In this document: positions 9,131-18,741 of the stretch, in pieces
How the letters are laid out: the number at the start of each line of letters is the position of its first letter
Numbering within the stretch: position 1 is the stretch's first letter
Origin: Palsa-744 sp963813035
Lineage (GTDB): Bacteria > Actinomycetota > Thermoleophilia > Solirubrobacterales > Solirubrobacteraceae
Reading direction: 5' to 3'
Length of the DNA stretch: 64,000 nt
Assembly: GCA_963813035.1 (NCBI GenBank)
Contig: CAWEXJ010000002.1
Span: 1,116,001-1,180,000, forward strand
Position numbers and translations under genes: made by a program
The notes under the pieces: generated by a model
Databases searched by the model: none
The model's input: the letters and a program-made list of their open reading frames with translations, nothing else
Told to the model about the DNA's origin: nothing

Positions 9131-9938
9131 TCAGTTCGGAACGATGAGGATTCCGCCTTGGGGGTTCTTGCAGATGATTTTCGTGCCACCGTCGATTTCG
9201 ACGGGCGTGCCGCCGATCGCTCGACAGTTCGTTTCGAAGTGGCGGACTCGCGCCGATTTCCTTTTCCGCTTCTTCGCGCACGCGTTCACGTTCGTCTTCC
9301 GCGTCCCGTCGAACTTCTTCGGCGTGGCGGTTGCGGGCCGCGGCAATCTCGCGCTCTTCGCGGACCTTCGCCAGCTTGCACCAGCTTCGGCTTGGCCCGA
9401 TTGTCACTTCGCCTTCCCTGACGAATGCCGGTTCAGCTTCGACGGTGCCTTCTACGACGCCAGAAGCCGCGACGTCCATTCGATCGATCGGCACGGCTTT
9501 CTGCACGACCAGTTGAGGTGGACGATCTTCGATTCGGGTTCTTCTTCGATGCTTTCGCCCTCGCTGAAGGTTTCTTCTTCCGGTTCGCGCGAATCGTTCT
9601 CGCGTCCAGAGCTTGACCGATGCGAATTGTGTCGTGGCGATGTCGATCGACGTGTACCCGGGGTGACGGTATGTCCGGCCGTAGTGGTTGACGATCGTGA
9701 CGTCCAGGAACCCGGGAGGGCCGGCGGTTTCGCGATTGTCGTCGAGTTTTTCCTTGGTTTCTTGTTCGACCTTCTGCTGGGCGAAGGAGACGCAGGTGTT
9801 CGGGACTTTGACGGCTTCGATCTGCCCTTCCGGACATTCAGCTTCGGCCGCGGCGGTTCCTGGCAGCGCGAGCCCGAAGGCGGCCACGGCGACGGCCGCG
9901 AAGACTGTCCATCCAATCCCCCTCATCGGAATCGGCAT
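9131..9938 (-). pseudogene. Secreted protein gene inserted in prophage, frameshifted
   Basis: Oriented against the phage genes, like a 'moron'. From 9938 the frame encodes a clear signal peptide (MRGIGWTVFAAVAVAAFGLA, cleavage near TAAAEA) and a mature part starting ECPEGQIEAVKVPNTCVSF. Near 9595 the sense passes to another frame (ENDSREPEEETFSEGESIEE). At about 9515 it returns to the first (VVQKAVPIDRMDVAASGVVE, then an Arg/Glu coiled coil). Near 9240 it passes again to the second frame, which ends CRAIGGTPVEIDGG...GGILIVPN at 9131. Three indels in one gene indicate decay or local assembly error. No known family recognised. Confidence 0.6.
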
Positions 9939-10171
9939 CGTATCCGAGTGCGGCGCGCCGCCGTGCGTAACAGACGTTGCGCTCCGCTGGCGCCGGTTGT
10001 AAGATGGGATCTACAAACCAAGTGCCCCCGCGACGCGCAAACGTCCGGGGGCGTGGCACCGAGAGTTAGAGCTCCCGGCGCGCCCGACACCCTAGCCAAA
10101 CGCTCAGCGGTGTCGTCCTCGTCAGAGCCGTTCCTCCAGGTCCACGCCATCGGCACACGACCAAGGAGGAC

Positions 10172-10216
10172 ATGATGAGCGACGTACATCTGACAGCCGA
10201 GGCGGTGGCGGCATGA
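10172..10216 (+). CDS. 14-residue leader peptide with very strong RBS
   Basis: AAGGAGGA at 10163-10170 immediately precedes an ATG-ATG pair. The frame encodes MMSDVHLTAEAVAA and its TGA overlaps the ATG of the next gene (ATGA at 10213). The near-perfect ribosome binding site and the 4-nt overlap suggest real translation, either as a leader or to couple initiation of the downstream gene. Confidence 0.45.
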   Translation: MMSDVHLTAEAVAA

Positions 10217-10647
10217 GCGCTACAGCGACAATAATCAGGGTGCCCGTCAGGACGTGGCAGGAGAAGGCGATCCTCGCCGCTGCAATCGGGGATGGTCTGT
10301 CAGGTGCGTGGGAGAGGTTCGACGGCCATGCTGGCTCGAACTTCGATCACCTCGTTGACTCTTCGGCAACGGACACGTTGATCGATGACTATTTCGGGCG
10401 TCGACCCGAGATCCTCATGGCCGAGGAGATACTTCGGGCGCTTCGACGGATTACGCCGGGTCCAGGCTCGACTATTGACATTCCACTCGAGGCGCGTCTC
10501 CTCAAGCGTCTCGACAGCGAGATCAGTGACATGGCAGAGATGGACATCGACAGCATCCTCGTGCCCCACCCGAGTCGCCGTGAAATGGCCGAGGCGCTGA
10601 TTGTCGCGATCGACCTGCGCGACGAGCTCGCGGGAGGTGATGCGTGA
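10213..10647 (+). CDS. Hypothetical prophage protein
   Basis: A 144-residue mixed helical protein (PVRTWQEKAILAAAIGDG..., acidic middle DATDTLIDDYFG-like, C-terminal EALIVAIDLRDELAGG). It is coupled upstream to a 14-codon ORF and downstream by TGATG to the next gene, so four cistrons end in the integrase. Genes in this position often encode regulators or excision factors, but no HTH could be identified. Confidence 0.55.
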   Translation: MSATATIIRVPVRTWQEKAILAAAIGDGLSGAWERFDGHAGSNFDHLVDSSATDTLIDDYFGRRPEILMAEEILRALRRITPGPGSTIDIPLEARLLKRLDSEISDMAEMDIDSILVPHPSRREMAEALIVAIDLRDELAGGDA

Positions 10648-10862
10648 TGAAAATCGCCGACGCGGGAGCAGTGTGGGACGGCCGAGCGGAGCACGACGTT
10701 GGTCTGATGATCGAGCGGTACCTAGTCGAGAACCCGCCTCCAGAGGGATCACGGTTCGCCGACGACTTCGCCGAGTGGGCGCGCAACCTCCGAGAGCACG
10801 GCGCGCAGCGCCTCGAAGATATTGGCGTTTCCCCTCTCCGACCCGTAGGGGGCGATGCGTGA
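10647..10862 (+). CDS. Small hypothetical protein before integrase
   Basis: A 71-residue acidic protein (MKIADAGAVWDGRAEHDVGL..., FADDFAEWARNLREHGAQRL). The ATG at 10647 overlaps the preceding stop by one base and has GGAGGT about 7 nt upstream; a GTG three bases earlier is the alternative start. Its own stop overlaps the integrase ATG at 10862 in the same TGATG way. Function unknown. Confidence 0.5.
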   Translation: MKIADAGAVWDGRAEHDVGLMIERYLVENPPPEGSRFADDFAEWARNLREHGAQRLEDIGVSPLRPVGGDA

Positions 10863-12123
10863 TGGCGGCCAAACTCGAAAAGACGAGGACGCCGGGAATC
10901 TTCAAGCGAGGGTCCCGGTACGTGTTCAGCTACCGCGTCGCAGGCAAGCAGCGGTGGGAGAGCTGCAGGACATTGGACGAGGCCAGGAGGGCGAAGGCGG
11001 CCCGACAGACTGACATCGGCCGCGGTGAGTTCGAGGAGCGCTCACGGATCACACTCCACGACTATCTCGGCGAGTGGGTCGAGCGTTACCAGGGCACCGG
11101 CCGGCGCGGCTTCCGGGAGGAGACACGATCGGAGTACCGCGGGCTGCTTGCGAAGTATGCGCTCCGGTACTTCCCGGCACGGATGAAGCTGACCGATGTC
11201 ACGCCGAGCACGATCGCGGGGTTCGTCGGCTGGCTGTGCGATCCCGGGGAGCAGGCGAAGCTCGAGCACAAGATCAAGACGGAGCGCGCGGAGGCGGCCG
11301 GCAAAGCACCGCCGAAGGCGCTCGAGGAGGACGCGAGGCGAGTGCTCGCGGACAGCTCCGTGCGCAACGCGATGTCACCCCTCAGGGCGGCGCTTGCGAC
11401 TGCCCGCCGAGAGGGCCTGGTGCGGCACAACGCCGCTGCGGAGGCGACGCTGCCGCACCGCGCGATCGTCGAGAACGACGAGGACCGGCCGAGGCCGTTC
11501 CCGAACGGGTGATGGAGCTCGTCGTCGACCTGGTGCACCCGGACCATCGGCTGATGTTCGAGCTGCTCGCCGTCACCGGCCTCCGGCGCTCCGAGCTGCT
11601 AGCGCTTGAGGGACGGCACCTGGTGCTCGATGGCGATAGCCCGCATGTGAAGGTTCGCCAGCGGGTAAGGCGACGGCGCGGCGAGGGGCTCGTCGTCGGA
11701 CCGCTCAAGTCGCGCTACGCCCGCCGGGATCTCCCGGTCCCGGTGGAGCTCGCGGACAGGCTCAAGGCGCTCGCGGTCGTCGGCGAGGCGCCGGTGTTCT
11801 CCTCGTCGGTTGGGAGCCTGTTGGACCCCGACAATCTGGCGGAGAGGGTGCTGGCGCCGGCATGCTCGGAGGCCGGCGTGGAGTGGGCTGGCTTCCACAC
11901 GTTCCGGCACACGGTCGCCTCGAGGTTGTTCGAGGGTGGCCGCAACCCTGTGCAGGTCCAGCGGTGGCTTGGGCATCACTCGGCCAGCTTCACGCTCGAC
12001 ACCTATGTCCACTTGCTGGACGCGGACCTGGGGACGCCGTTGGCGCCGCAGAAAAGTGCGAACAGAGTGCAAACAGCACCCACACCACTCGACACCATCA
12101 CCGTCGAGGCGATGGCAGCGTAA
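10862..12123 (+). pseudogene. Tyrosine recombinase/integrase of the prophage, one frameshift
   Basis: The N-terminal frame (10862-11512) encodes an arm-binding beta-sheet domain (TPGIFKRGSRYVFSYRVAGK) and a SAM-like core-binding domain (LHDYLGEWVERYQG). It ends at a TGA at 11510-11512 just after the ENDEDRPRPF linker. The catalytic domain continues in another frame from about 11500 (PERVMELVVDLVHPDHRLMF) to 12123, with the catalytic Arg in TGLRRSELLAL, H-x-x-R in FHTFRHTVASR, LGHHS and Tyr in TLDTYVHLL. All active-site residues are present, so a single indel between the two domains is the only visible damage. It ends 60 nt before the tRNA-fragment repeat, the normal place for an integrase. 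Confidence 0.8.
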
Positions 12124-12179
12124 ACCCCGCAGAACCGGGGGATCGCGCCCGACGCGACACGCGACACCATTGCGGCCGA

Positions 12180-12225
<46 letters not shown>

Positions 12226-12229
12226 GCGA

Positions 12230-12256
12230 GAAAACCCTGCAAATCGCGGGGTTTTC
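12230..12256 (+). terminator. Hairpin terminator after att copy 1
   Basis: GAAAACCC pairs with GGGGTTTTC around a 10-nt loop and is followed by TTG TTTC. Equivalent hairpins with changed stems follow att copy 2 and, degenerately, copy 3, consistent with a tRNA terminator carried along with the tRNA 3' end. Confidence 0.65.
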
Positions 12257-12289
12257 TTGTTTCTGGGGCTATCTTCGCAAATTGCGCCG

Positions 12290-12316
12290 TCGTTCCAATC
12301 GTCGCTCCAATCTGAG
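12290..12316 (+). repeat. Arm-like site, left end of defence island
   Basis: A 27-bp stretch containing two near-copies of TCGTTCCAATC. It matches 24307-24333 at 24 of 27 positions. The two copies lie just inside opposite ends of the island, as expected for integrase arm-binding sites flanking attP in the circular form. Confidence 0.6.
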
Positions 12317-12615
12317 AGCCAAAAGCCTCCGAGGCCATCCTCAGCCCAAGCGTTTCCGGGCGTTCCGCACCGAATCCGAATCAACTCCCGAGGAGTGCTG
12401 GGTGAGGCGTGCGGTAGCCCTCGGGTCGAAATCTCGGAGGTTGCGCTAGCGGATGACGGGGTGTGAGGGCGTGGCTGGGCGCCGCTGTAGGTAGTGGCAT
12501 GCCGATAGGGGCATCTCCAAGTGGTGCCTCACTCCAACCGTTTGGCCGCATCGCCCGACTTGCGGTCAAGTGATCTACACAGCCCACTAGTAACGCCCTC
12601 GGAAAGGAATCCAAC

Positions 12616-13896
12616 ATGGCCGCAACGGTCTCGACTCGTGACCGCCGCACGCAAGACACGCCGGCCGAGGAGTGTCGCAAGCGCCTCGTAGCATCCGCCG
12701 TCATGCCTAAGCGCTCCTATGGAAGTGGCCGCCTATTCGTGTACACGGACAAGGCTGGAGTCGAGAGCTGGTACGGCTCCTGGCGCGTCGGTGGACGAAG
12801 GGTCCAGCGCAAGATCGGACTGAAGCGAGAGGCCGGCGGGAGCTACGGCCTTACGCGGGTGCAAGCCGAGCGCGAGTTGCGCAAGCGCATTGAGAACGAC
12901 CTGATCCTCGCGACGCCCGAGCGCAAGACGGTCACCGAGGCAGCGTCGCTCTATGTCGACCATCTAGAGGAGGTTATGGAGCGCAAGCGCTCCACGATCC
13001 AGGACTACCGCGGCTATGTGCGTGGGCACTTCGAGGCGTTCTTCGGCGCCACACCGATCGACCGCGTCGACCCGGCGAAGGTTGCCTCATACCTGAAGAA
13101 CAAGCGCTCCGACGGCCTCTCGGCGAAGACGGTGCAGAACCACCTGAACTTCCTCCACGGCGTGTTCTCGTACTCAGTCATGCGCGGCTGGGCAGCGAGC
13201 AACCCCGTCGCACACATCGACCGTCCCAAGAAGACGCGCTCCCCTCACCGCCGCATTCGCTTCCTTGAGCCGGCTGAACTGGACAGGGCGATCGCCGCGG
13301 TCGTTGACGATGAGCTCGGCGCCACGGAAGCGTCGCTGTATCTCGCCGCCGCGCTCACGGGTCTTCGCCAAGGCGAGCTGCTGGCGCTGAAGTGGATGGA
13401 CATCGACTGGGTCGCAGGACGGGTCCGAGTGGCCGACAGCTTCACCCGCGGGCAGATGGACAGCCCGAAGTCGCATCAGGGCCGGTCGGTCCCAATGGCC
13501 AACCGGCTGGCAGACGAGCTCGAGGCTCATCGCGAACGCTCGCGCAACTCCCACGAGGAGGACCTCGTGTTCTGTCATCCAGCGACCGGCAATGTGCTGG
13601 ACCCCTCCAAAATGCGCAAGCGGTTTCGCGAAACGCTCCAGCGGGCTGAGGTGCGTGAGATCACCTTCCACGAGCTGCGGCACACCTTCGGCACGCAGCT
13701 CGCCGCTACCGGCGTGCCCCTAAGGGCGCTGCAAGAGTGGATGGGCCACGCTGACGCGAAGACGACCGAGATCTACCGGCACTATGCGCCTGATCCGACC
13801 TACGGCGGGCACCTGATCGAGCGTGCCTTCGCGTCGCAGTCGTCGTCTCCACGTTGTCGACAGCCAGCCGACTGCACCATCCCTGAGGAGCGATGA
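12616..13896 (+). CDS. Tyrosine recombinase/integrase of the defence island
   Basis: A 426-residue site-specific recombinase, intact. An N-terminal arm-binding domain (SYGSGRLFVYTDKAG, WYGSWRVGGRRVQRK) is followed by a SAM-like core-binding domain (~105-195) and a catalytic domain with Arg251 (TGLRQGELLAL), His352/Arg355 (HELRHTFG), His378 (WMGHAD) and Tyr387 (TEIYRHY). GAAAGGA about 8 nt upstream supports the ATG at 12616; an internal ATG at 12703 (MPKRSYGSG) gives a more typical N-terminus and is the alternative. It lies 390 bp inside the left att copy and is the likely agent for mobility of 12.2-24.45 kb. It converges with the NACHT gene, whose stop is 64 bp away. Confidence 0.92.
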   Translation: MAATVSTRDRRTQDTPAEECRKRLVASAVMPKRSYGSGRLFVYTDKAGVESWYGSWRVGGRRVQRKIGLKREAGGSYGLTRVQAERELRKRIENDLILATPERKTVTEAASLYVDHLEEVMERKRSTIQDYRGYVRGHFEAFFGATPIDRVDPAKVASYLKNKRSDGLSAKTVQNHLNFLHGVFSYSVMRGWAASNPVAHIDRPKKTRSPHRRIRFLEPAELDRAIAAVVDDELGATEASLYLAAALTGLRQGELLALKWMDIDWVAGRVRVADSFTRGQMDSPKSHQGRSVPMANRLADELEAHRERSRNSHEEDLVFCHPATGNVLDPSKMRKRFRETLQRAEVREITFHELRHTFGTQLAATGVPLRALQEWMGHADAKTTEIYRHYAPDPTYGGHLIERAFASQSSSPRCRQPADCTIPEER

Positions 13897-13960
13897 GTCG
13901 ACACGTAGGTGCTCCGAACTCGGCTAGGTCGAGTGGACCACCGGGCGACCCCGTGTCGAG

Positions 13961-16900
13961 CTAGCCAGCGCCTAATGCGTCGAGAAGCGAGATCGCCAAC
14001 GGCCGTTGACGGCCGGCCACGATGTCGTAGGCAACGTGTATCGCCGACACCCCGCTAAACGCGTCCTCTGCAGCCTCGGTGAGGCGCTCACGGGTCGTCG
14101 CTGCAAGTGGATTCGCGAGCACCAGCAACCGCGCAAAACTCGCTGTCTCGCTCGGGGATGGCGCGGAGAACATTGCGCTCTCAAGCTCCTCGACAACGGC
14201 GGGGTCACGACGGAGTCGCCGAACAATTGCAGGGACTCCACGATCAACGTGTCGTCCGACTGAGGCGAGGTAAGCGATGAAGTGCCTGAGTTCCTTTACT
14301 GCAGCATTTGGCTTCTCGACGGCGACGCGCACGCGTAGTACGTACTCGCGACGGGAAAACATTTCGTCGCGTCGCGCGCTCTCGATTGCGTCCTTGAGCT
14401 GCAGGCTGTCAGGCCAGCCTTCGGCGAGCACCAGCATCAGGGTCTCCGGGAACAATCCGGCCTCGCAGACCTTCTCGAGCGCCTGCGCGTCGCCCGCGTA
14501 GTTGTCGGCTATTAGTTCTGTTGCGGCCAGCGTGACGTCCTCCGCCAGACTCGAAGGGTTGAGCTCGCCGCGGAGTATCGTGAGGCACCGAGCGAGCATC
14601 CTCTGGTCGCGTGGTCGCACACGGGCGTATAGACGCAAGAGGCTCGCGCTGCACGCGGTGCCGGCGTCAAGCGCATCCAACGCTTCTTCGGCGAGATCGG
14701 GCGAAACGTCCGCGACGCGGGCCAACACGTCCCAATTGGCCGGAATCGACGAGCCTTTGCTCAGTCGTTGGAGGGGATCGGGGACTGCCGCTCTCATCTC
14801 GGCCCAATGCTCCGCGACGGAGTGAGCGAGCACAACATTTGGGCTCAAGTGGTCGGTGAGCCCGATCTCCACCTGGGTTTCATCCCCGAAATCGTTGCGG
14901 GCGTTTGCGAATAGATCGATGCGACCTAGCTCGATCGCTGCCGCTAGGGCGGCCTGCCGGGTGCGCTCGTAGCGGGGGCCGCGTGCTTTGAGGCCCTCGG
15001 CAACCTCGGACTCCAGCAGTTCCGAATCACTTTGAAGTGCCCGTCGCACGCGTGTTTGTGCGAGGGTCGCCGCGGCAAGGGGATCGTCCTCCATTAGGAA
15101 GCAGGTGCTGACATTCGCTGCGAGTTGGGCGGACCCGCAGCCGTCGCGAAGACGCTCTGCGACCCTCGTGCGAAGCTGAGGGGGAAGCCTGGTCATGTGT
15201 CGGCAAATATCCGCCCTAAGCTCGGCGTCGTCCGCGTACGCGCGCGCCACGACGGCTGCGGTGCACCAGTTGTTCTTGAGGTAGCCAGCGGCAAGCTTCC
15301 GCACACGCGCGTCGTCCGCTGCATAGGTAATAAGCCAGAACCAGATGTCTTCCGATCGGCCGGAGTCCTCGTAACGGACGAGCGCCTTGTCCACGACGTC
15401 ACGATCCATGGCGTCGAGTTCACCCAAAGCCATAACCGTGAGGTCTGGGCGGACATTCGCGGGCTCGGCGAGAAGCGCGGTGAGACGGCTGACGGCCGCC
15501 TTACGATCAGTGAGGATCCTCGAAATGTCATGCGCGATGAGGCCTGCAAGGCGAGGATCGCCGAGCGCGGCCTCTTTCAACGCATCGTCGACTTCGGAAT
15601 CCTCGAGCCCCCACTCATCGAGGAGCGCTCGGGCGGGCCAATGCGGGATAGAGCTGTCGAATAGCACCGAGATCAGAGTTCGCTTGGCAGTCTCGGTGCG
15701 CCCGACCCTTGCTGCGTAAGAGATCTCGGGCTCATGGAACTTCTGGTCTGGCAGCCATCGATCGATCGCGGCCACAAGATCCGGATCGTCCCGGAAGTTC
15801 TCGGCGAGGAGGGCCCAGCCCTGGAAGTGCAATGTCAGGAACGGATACTTTGCGGTTTCAATCTCACGGACGCTGTACGCGATTACCTCTGCGTCTTTCG
15901 GATACGCGCTCAGGAGGAGCCAAAGGGCGCCGTCCTGCTCGAGTGACTGGCTTCCTTGTTGGTTCAGCGCGTTCAGGGCGAGCTTCTTGATTTCAGGGTC
16001 GCCGGGCCAGCCATCTCTGATCAGCCCAAAGACGTCCGGTTTGCGCTCGTAGTCGACGTCGGTGAAGCGCCCAGCCAGTTGTAAGAGGTCCTCAAGATCG
16101 TCGTGCTGATGTTCGCCTCGGTCTATGAGCCATCTGTGTGCGACAAGCCGGAGATTCGCGTCGCTTGAGCGTCTCGCGGCGATCATGAGCCGATCAAGAC
16201 CTTGGTGTTGTGGCCACTCGGCCGCGAACGCCTCAAGTACGGCAGCGCGAGTGCGGGGTTCGACCGGATGCTGGAGCATCGCAAAGAGTTCCGCGCGCGC
16301 AGTGTCGGCGCCACCGTGCAGCTTGATGTGAGCACGAGCCGCGGCGCGACAGGTCGCCGTGTCCTCGTCGAAGAGGGAGCGCCAGGTCGTGCGGCTTACT
16401 TTTTCGTCGGGCAGCCAGCCGGCCATCTCCGCCAGGACCTGCGGTCTGTCTTGAATCACTGACGGGAGCCACGTTTCGATAGCGCTCTCCTCTCCCTCAT
16501 GGAGAGCGTCTCCCTCCAACAATGTCGCGAGAGTGCGCTCGCGAGTCGACCCTTCAGGCGACGTCTCGACTGTGCCCAACACCTCGCGCATAAGCTCGCC
16601 GAGCGTCGGAGCGGTGCCGAGACCGCATGCAACGATCTCCGCCAACAACGGCTGCATCGCCGCTCGTTGCCTCGCTGAGCGCCGTTTGCGAGTTGCGTCG
16701 ATCAAACGATCGCCCTCGCTCCCTTCAGTTAGAGAAAGCACGTTGAGGACGACCTCCCGCCATCCAGATTGGGGCGCATGAGCCGCCATCAGTTCACGTT
16801 GTTTCGGGACCGGCATGGACGCGATGTATACGGCGGCGAGGTGCTCCTGGAAGGACCTGTGCAGGAACATCACGCCGTCGGTCCCAGCGGCCACGAGGAT

Positions 16901-18643
16901 TCCGAGCCGTTTCTGGGCGTCCCCCACGAGCTCTCGCCCGAGTCGTCGCGTTGCGCTCGCGCCGCCGCTCTCGAGCGACCCATCGCTCAGGTACTCCGAG
17001 ATGCACGCGGAAGCCTCGCGTGCATTGATGATCGCTGTGCCGTCGCACTGCATTGTGTACGCAAGCGCAGCCAATGCGTTCGTCGTGTCCGTGCTGTCGA
17101 GAGGCCCCTTTGCGGCAGCGCTCCCGCGGCGTCGCGGGTGATCCTTGACGAGATAGGCGAGAGACTCTCCGTAGGCCTTGAAGCGATTCTGCGGGAGCTC
17201 AGTCCTCGAGCGGAACAACGAGAACAAGAGCACCAACAGCAGCGGGGTGCGAGCGATCCTCGCGAGGCTTGGGGCGCGCGCAACCGCCTGTAAGAACGGC
17301 TCCGTGTCGCCCGACCCCAAGGGGGACAGCAACTCACGCTGTTGGGCGAGTGTCAACCCCGCGAGGGATGCCTCGTGCCAGGTTGGCGGTAGGGGACCCA
17401 GCTCTGCCAGCGCCGAAGGTCGCGTCGTCGCCAGCAGCGGTGTTTGACGCTGCTCGACGAAGACCACGAGGCGTTCGAACGCGGTCCCCGCCGCATCAGC
17501 ATCGACCCACTCGTCTAGTCCGTCAACGAAGAGCAGGAGCCGTTCGTCCTCGAGGGCGCACTCCACGAGTGGCCAGCACTTTTCCTCGCTGAACGCAGAC
17601 AACCAACTATGCATGGCGTCGGCCAAGGAGCAGGCCTCGTTTCGCTCAATGCATCTGACCCAGAACCCGAATGGGATCCACACCGGAATGTGATCCCGCC
17701 AGGCGGCGATCTCGCCCGCGAGCCCCGGGGTATCGGAGAGCAGATCGACCGCGAGCTGACGCAGCAGACTGCTCTTTCCGGAGCCGGCGTCGGCGCTGAG
17801 GACATACGCACGGGCGCCATTGAGCCAGGCTTGTAGCGGAATACGCTGTTCAATGTCGCGCTCAGCACCCTCCCGTCGGGGCCGCTGCTCTCCGTTGTCT
17901 GCACGCTCGTCTGTTGATCCGCTCGCGAACGTGAACTCCCGTCTCTCACTCACATCTTGGACGACCTGAGGCCTGTCGCGCTCCGTCGTCAGCCCCAGCA
18001 GCACAGCTGCGTCTTGTCGCGAGAACAGGTTCGCGTAGAGCTGCGAGAGCGACAGCCGTAAAGCGCCCGCATCGGCGGCACCGAGTCTCCGGCGAAGTCC
18101 CTCAGAGGCGTCCGGGCAGAACTCCTCAAGCCATGCGCGGTCAAAGAAATCAAGGACGAGTCGCGGAAGACCCTTGAGTCTCCGCGACAGGCCTTCTCTG
18201 TCCAGCGTGACCAACGTTTTGCCCTGCGTTTGCAACCGAGCGTTTTGCTCCTCCACCGTCAATGCGAGGTTGGTGTCGCTTAGATCAGCGCTAGTGCAGA
18301 GAACAAGGCGAGCCGCCTGCTCCGCCCACTCCCCCGACAGGAGGTCGTCGACAACCTTCGTCAAGTCGCCAGCGGTGAACCTCTCGACCCTCCGGCATTG
18401 ATAGACCGAATAAGTGCCCTCGGGCAGCCGAGCGAAGATGTCGATGCCACCTTGTGCCTGACCGGGCAAGCCGTATAGACCGACCTGTTCGACTTCGGCT
18501 TCGCTTTCGGCGAGTCGAAGGCACAACCGCTCGAAATGCTGCCACGTCAGGTCCTGAAGTGGGAGCGTCTGGGCGTGGGTCCTCAGGGGCGGGGGTGCCG
18601 CGACGGTGGGGGCACCCCAGAGGTATCGCAGCGCGGCGTCCAT
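13961..18643 (-). CDS. Nuclease-NACHT-helical repeat NTPase (Avs/bNACHT-like defence protein)
   Basis: A 1,560-residue, three-part STAND NTPase. Residues ~30-170 look like an Mrr-type PD-(D/E)xK nuclease: helix LTWQHFERLCLRL, then GGIDIFA with Asp68, then SVYQCRR (residues 79-85) in place of the usual Q-x-K. Residues ~265-560 form a NACHT ATPase: Walker A SADAGSGKSSLL (~283-294), Walker B LLLFVDGLDEW (~369-379), sensor-like LLATTRPS, and a winged-helix part with MFLHRSFQEHLAAVYIA. The last ~900 residues are tandem helical (HEAT/TPR-like) repeats, the usual sensor part. Known homologues bind a phage protein, oligomerise and degrade DNA; that is inferred here. The ATG at 18643 is chosen over the 58-codon upstream extension, which overlaps the divergent TIR gene. 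Divergent from TIR, with 98 bp between starts. Confidence 0.85.
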   Translation of the reverse strand: MDAALRYLWGAPTVAAPPPLRTHAQTLPLQDLTWQHFERLCLRLAESEAEVEQVGLYGLPGQAQGGIDIFARLPEGTYSVYQCRRVERFTAGDLTKVVDDLLSGEWAEQAARLVLCTSADLSDTNLALTVEEQNARLQTQGKTLVTLDREGLSRRLKGLPRLVLDFFDRAWLEEFCPDASEGLRRRLGAADAGALRLSLSQLYANLFSRQDAAVLLGLTTERDRPQVVQDVSERREFTFASGSTDERADNGEQRPRREGAERDIEQRIPLQAWLNGARAYVLSADAGSGKSSLLRQLAVDLLSDTPGLAGEIAAWRDHIPVWIPFGFWVRCIERNEACSLADAMHSWLSAFSEEKCWPLVECALEDERLLLFVDGLDEWVDADAAGTAFERLVVFVEQRQTPLLATTRPSALAELGPLPPTWHEASLAGLTLAQQRELLSPLGSGDTEPFLQAVARAPSLARIARTPLLLVLLFSLFRSRTELPQNRFKAYGESLAYLVKDHPRRRGSAAAKGPLDSTDTTNALAALAYTMQCDGTAIINAREASACISEYLSDGSLESGGASATRRLGRELVGDAQKRLGILVAAGTDGVMFLHRSFQEHLAAVYIASMPVPKQRELMAAHAPQSGWREVVLNVLSLTEGSEGDRLIDATRKRRSARQRAAMQPLLAEIVACGLGTAPTLGELMREVLGTVETSPEGSTRERTLATLLEGDALHEGEESAIETWLPSVIQDRPQVLAEMAGWLPDEKVSRTTWRSLFDEDTATCRAAARAHIKLHGGADTARAELFAMLQHPVEPRTRAAVLEAFAAEWPQHQGLDRLMIAARRSSDANLRLVAHRWLIDRGEHQHDDLEDLLQLAGRFTDVDYERKPDVFGLIRDGWPGDPEIKKLALNALNQQGSQSLEQDGALWLLLSAYPKDAEVIAYSVREIETAKYPFLTLHFQGWALLAENFRDDPDLVAAIDRWLPDQKFHEPEISYAARVGRTETAKRTLISVLFDSSIPHWPARALLDEWGLEDSEVDDALKEAALGDPRLAGLIAHDISRILTDRKAAVSRLTALLAEPANVRPDLTVMALGELDAMDRDVVDKALVRYEDSGRSEDIWFWLITYAADDARVRKLAAGYLKNNWCTAAVVARAYADDAELRADICRHMTRLPPQLRTRVAERLRDGCGSAQLAANVSTCFLMEDDPLAAATLAQTRVRRALQSDSELLESEVAEGLKARGPRYERTRQAALAAAIELGRIDLFANARNDFGDETQVEIGLTDHLSPNVVLAHSVAEHWAEMRAAVPDPLQRLSKGSSIPANWDVLARVADVSPDLAEEALDALDAGTACSASLLRLYARVRPRDQRMLARCLTILRGELNPSSLAEDVTLAATELIADNYAGDAQALEKVCEAGLFPETLMLVLAEGWPDSLQLKDAIESARRDEMFSRREYVLRVRVAVEKPNAAVKELRHFIAYLASVGRHVDRGVPAIVRRLRRDPAVVEELESAMFSAPSPSETASFARLLVLANPLAATTRERLTEAAEDAFSGVSAIHVAYDIVAGRQRPLAISLLDALGAG

Positions 18644-18741
18644 TCCAGCATTCTCGCGGGTGGCGCGGCCAGGCCGGAAGTCGGCGACTGCGCTGAGAGA
18701 GCCGAGGGGACGAAGTCTCGTCCGCAGCGGATAATGCCGAT

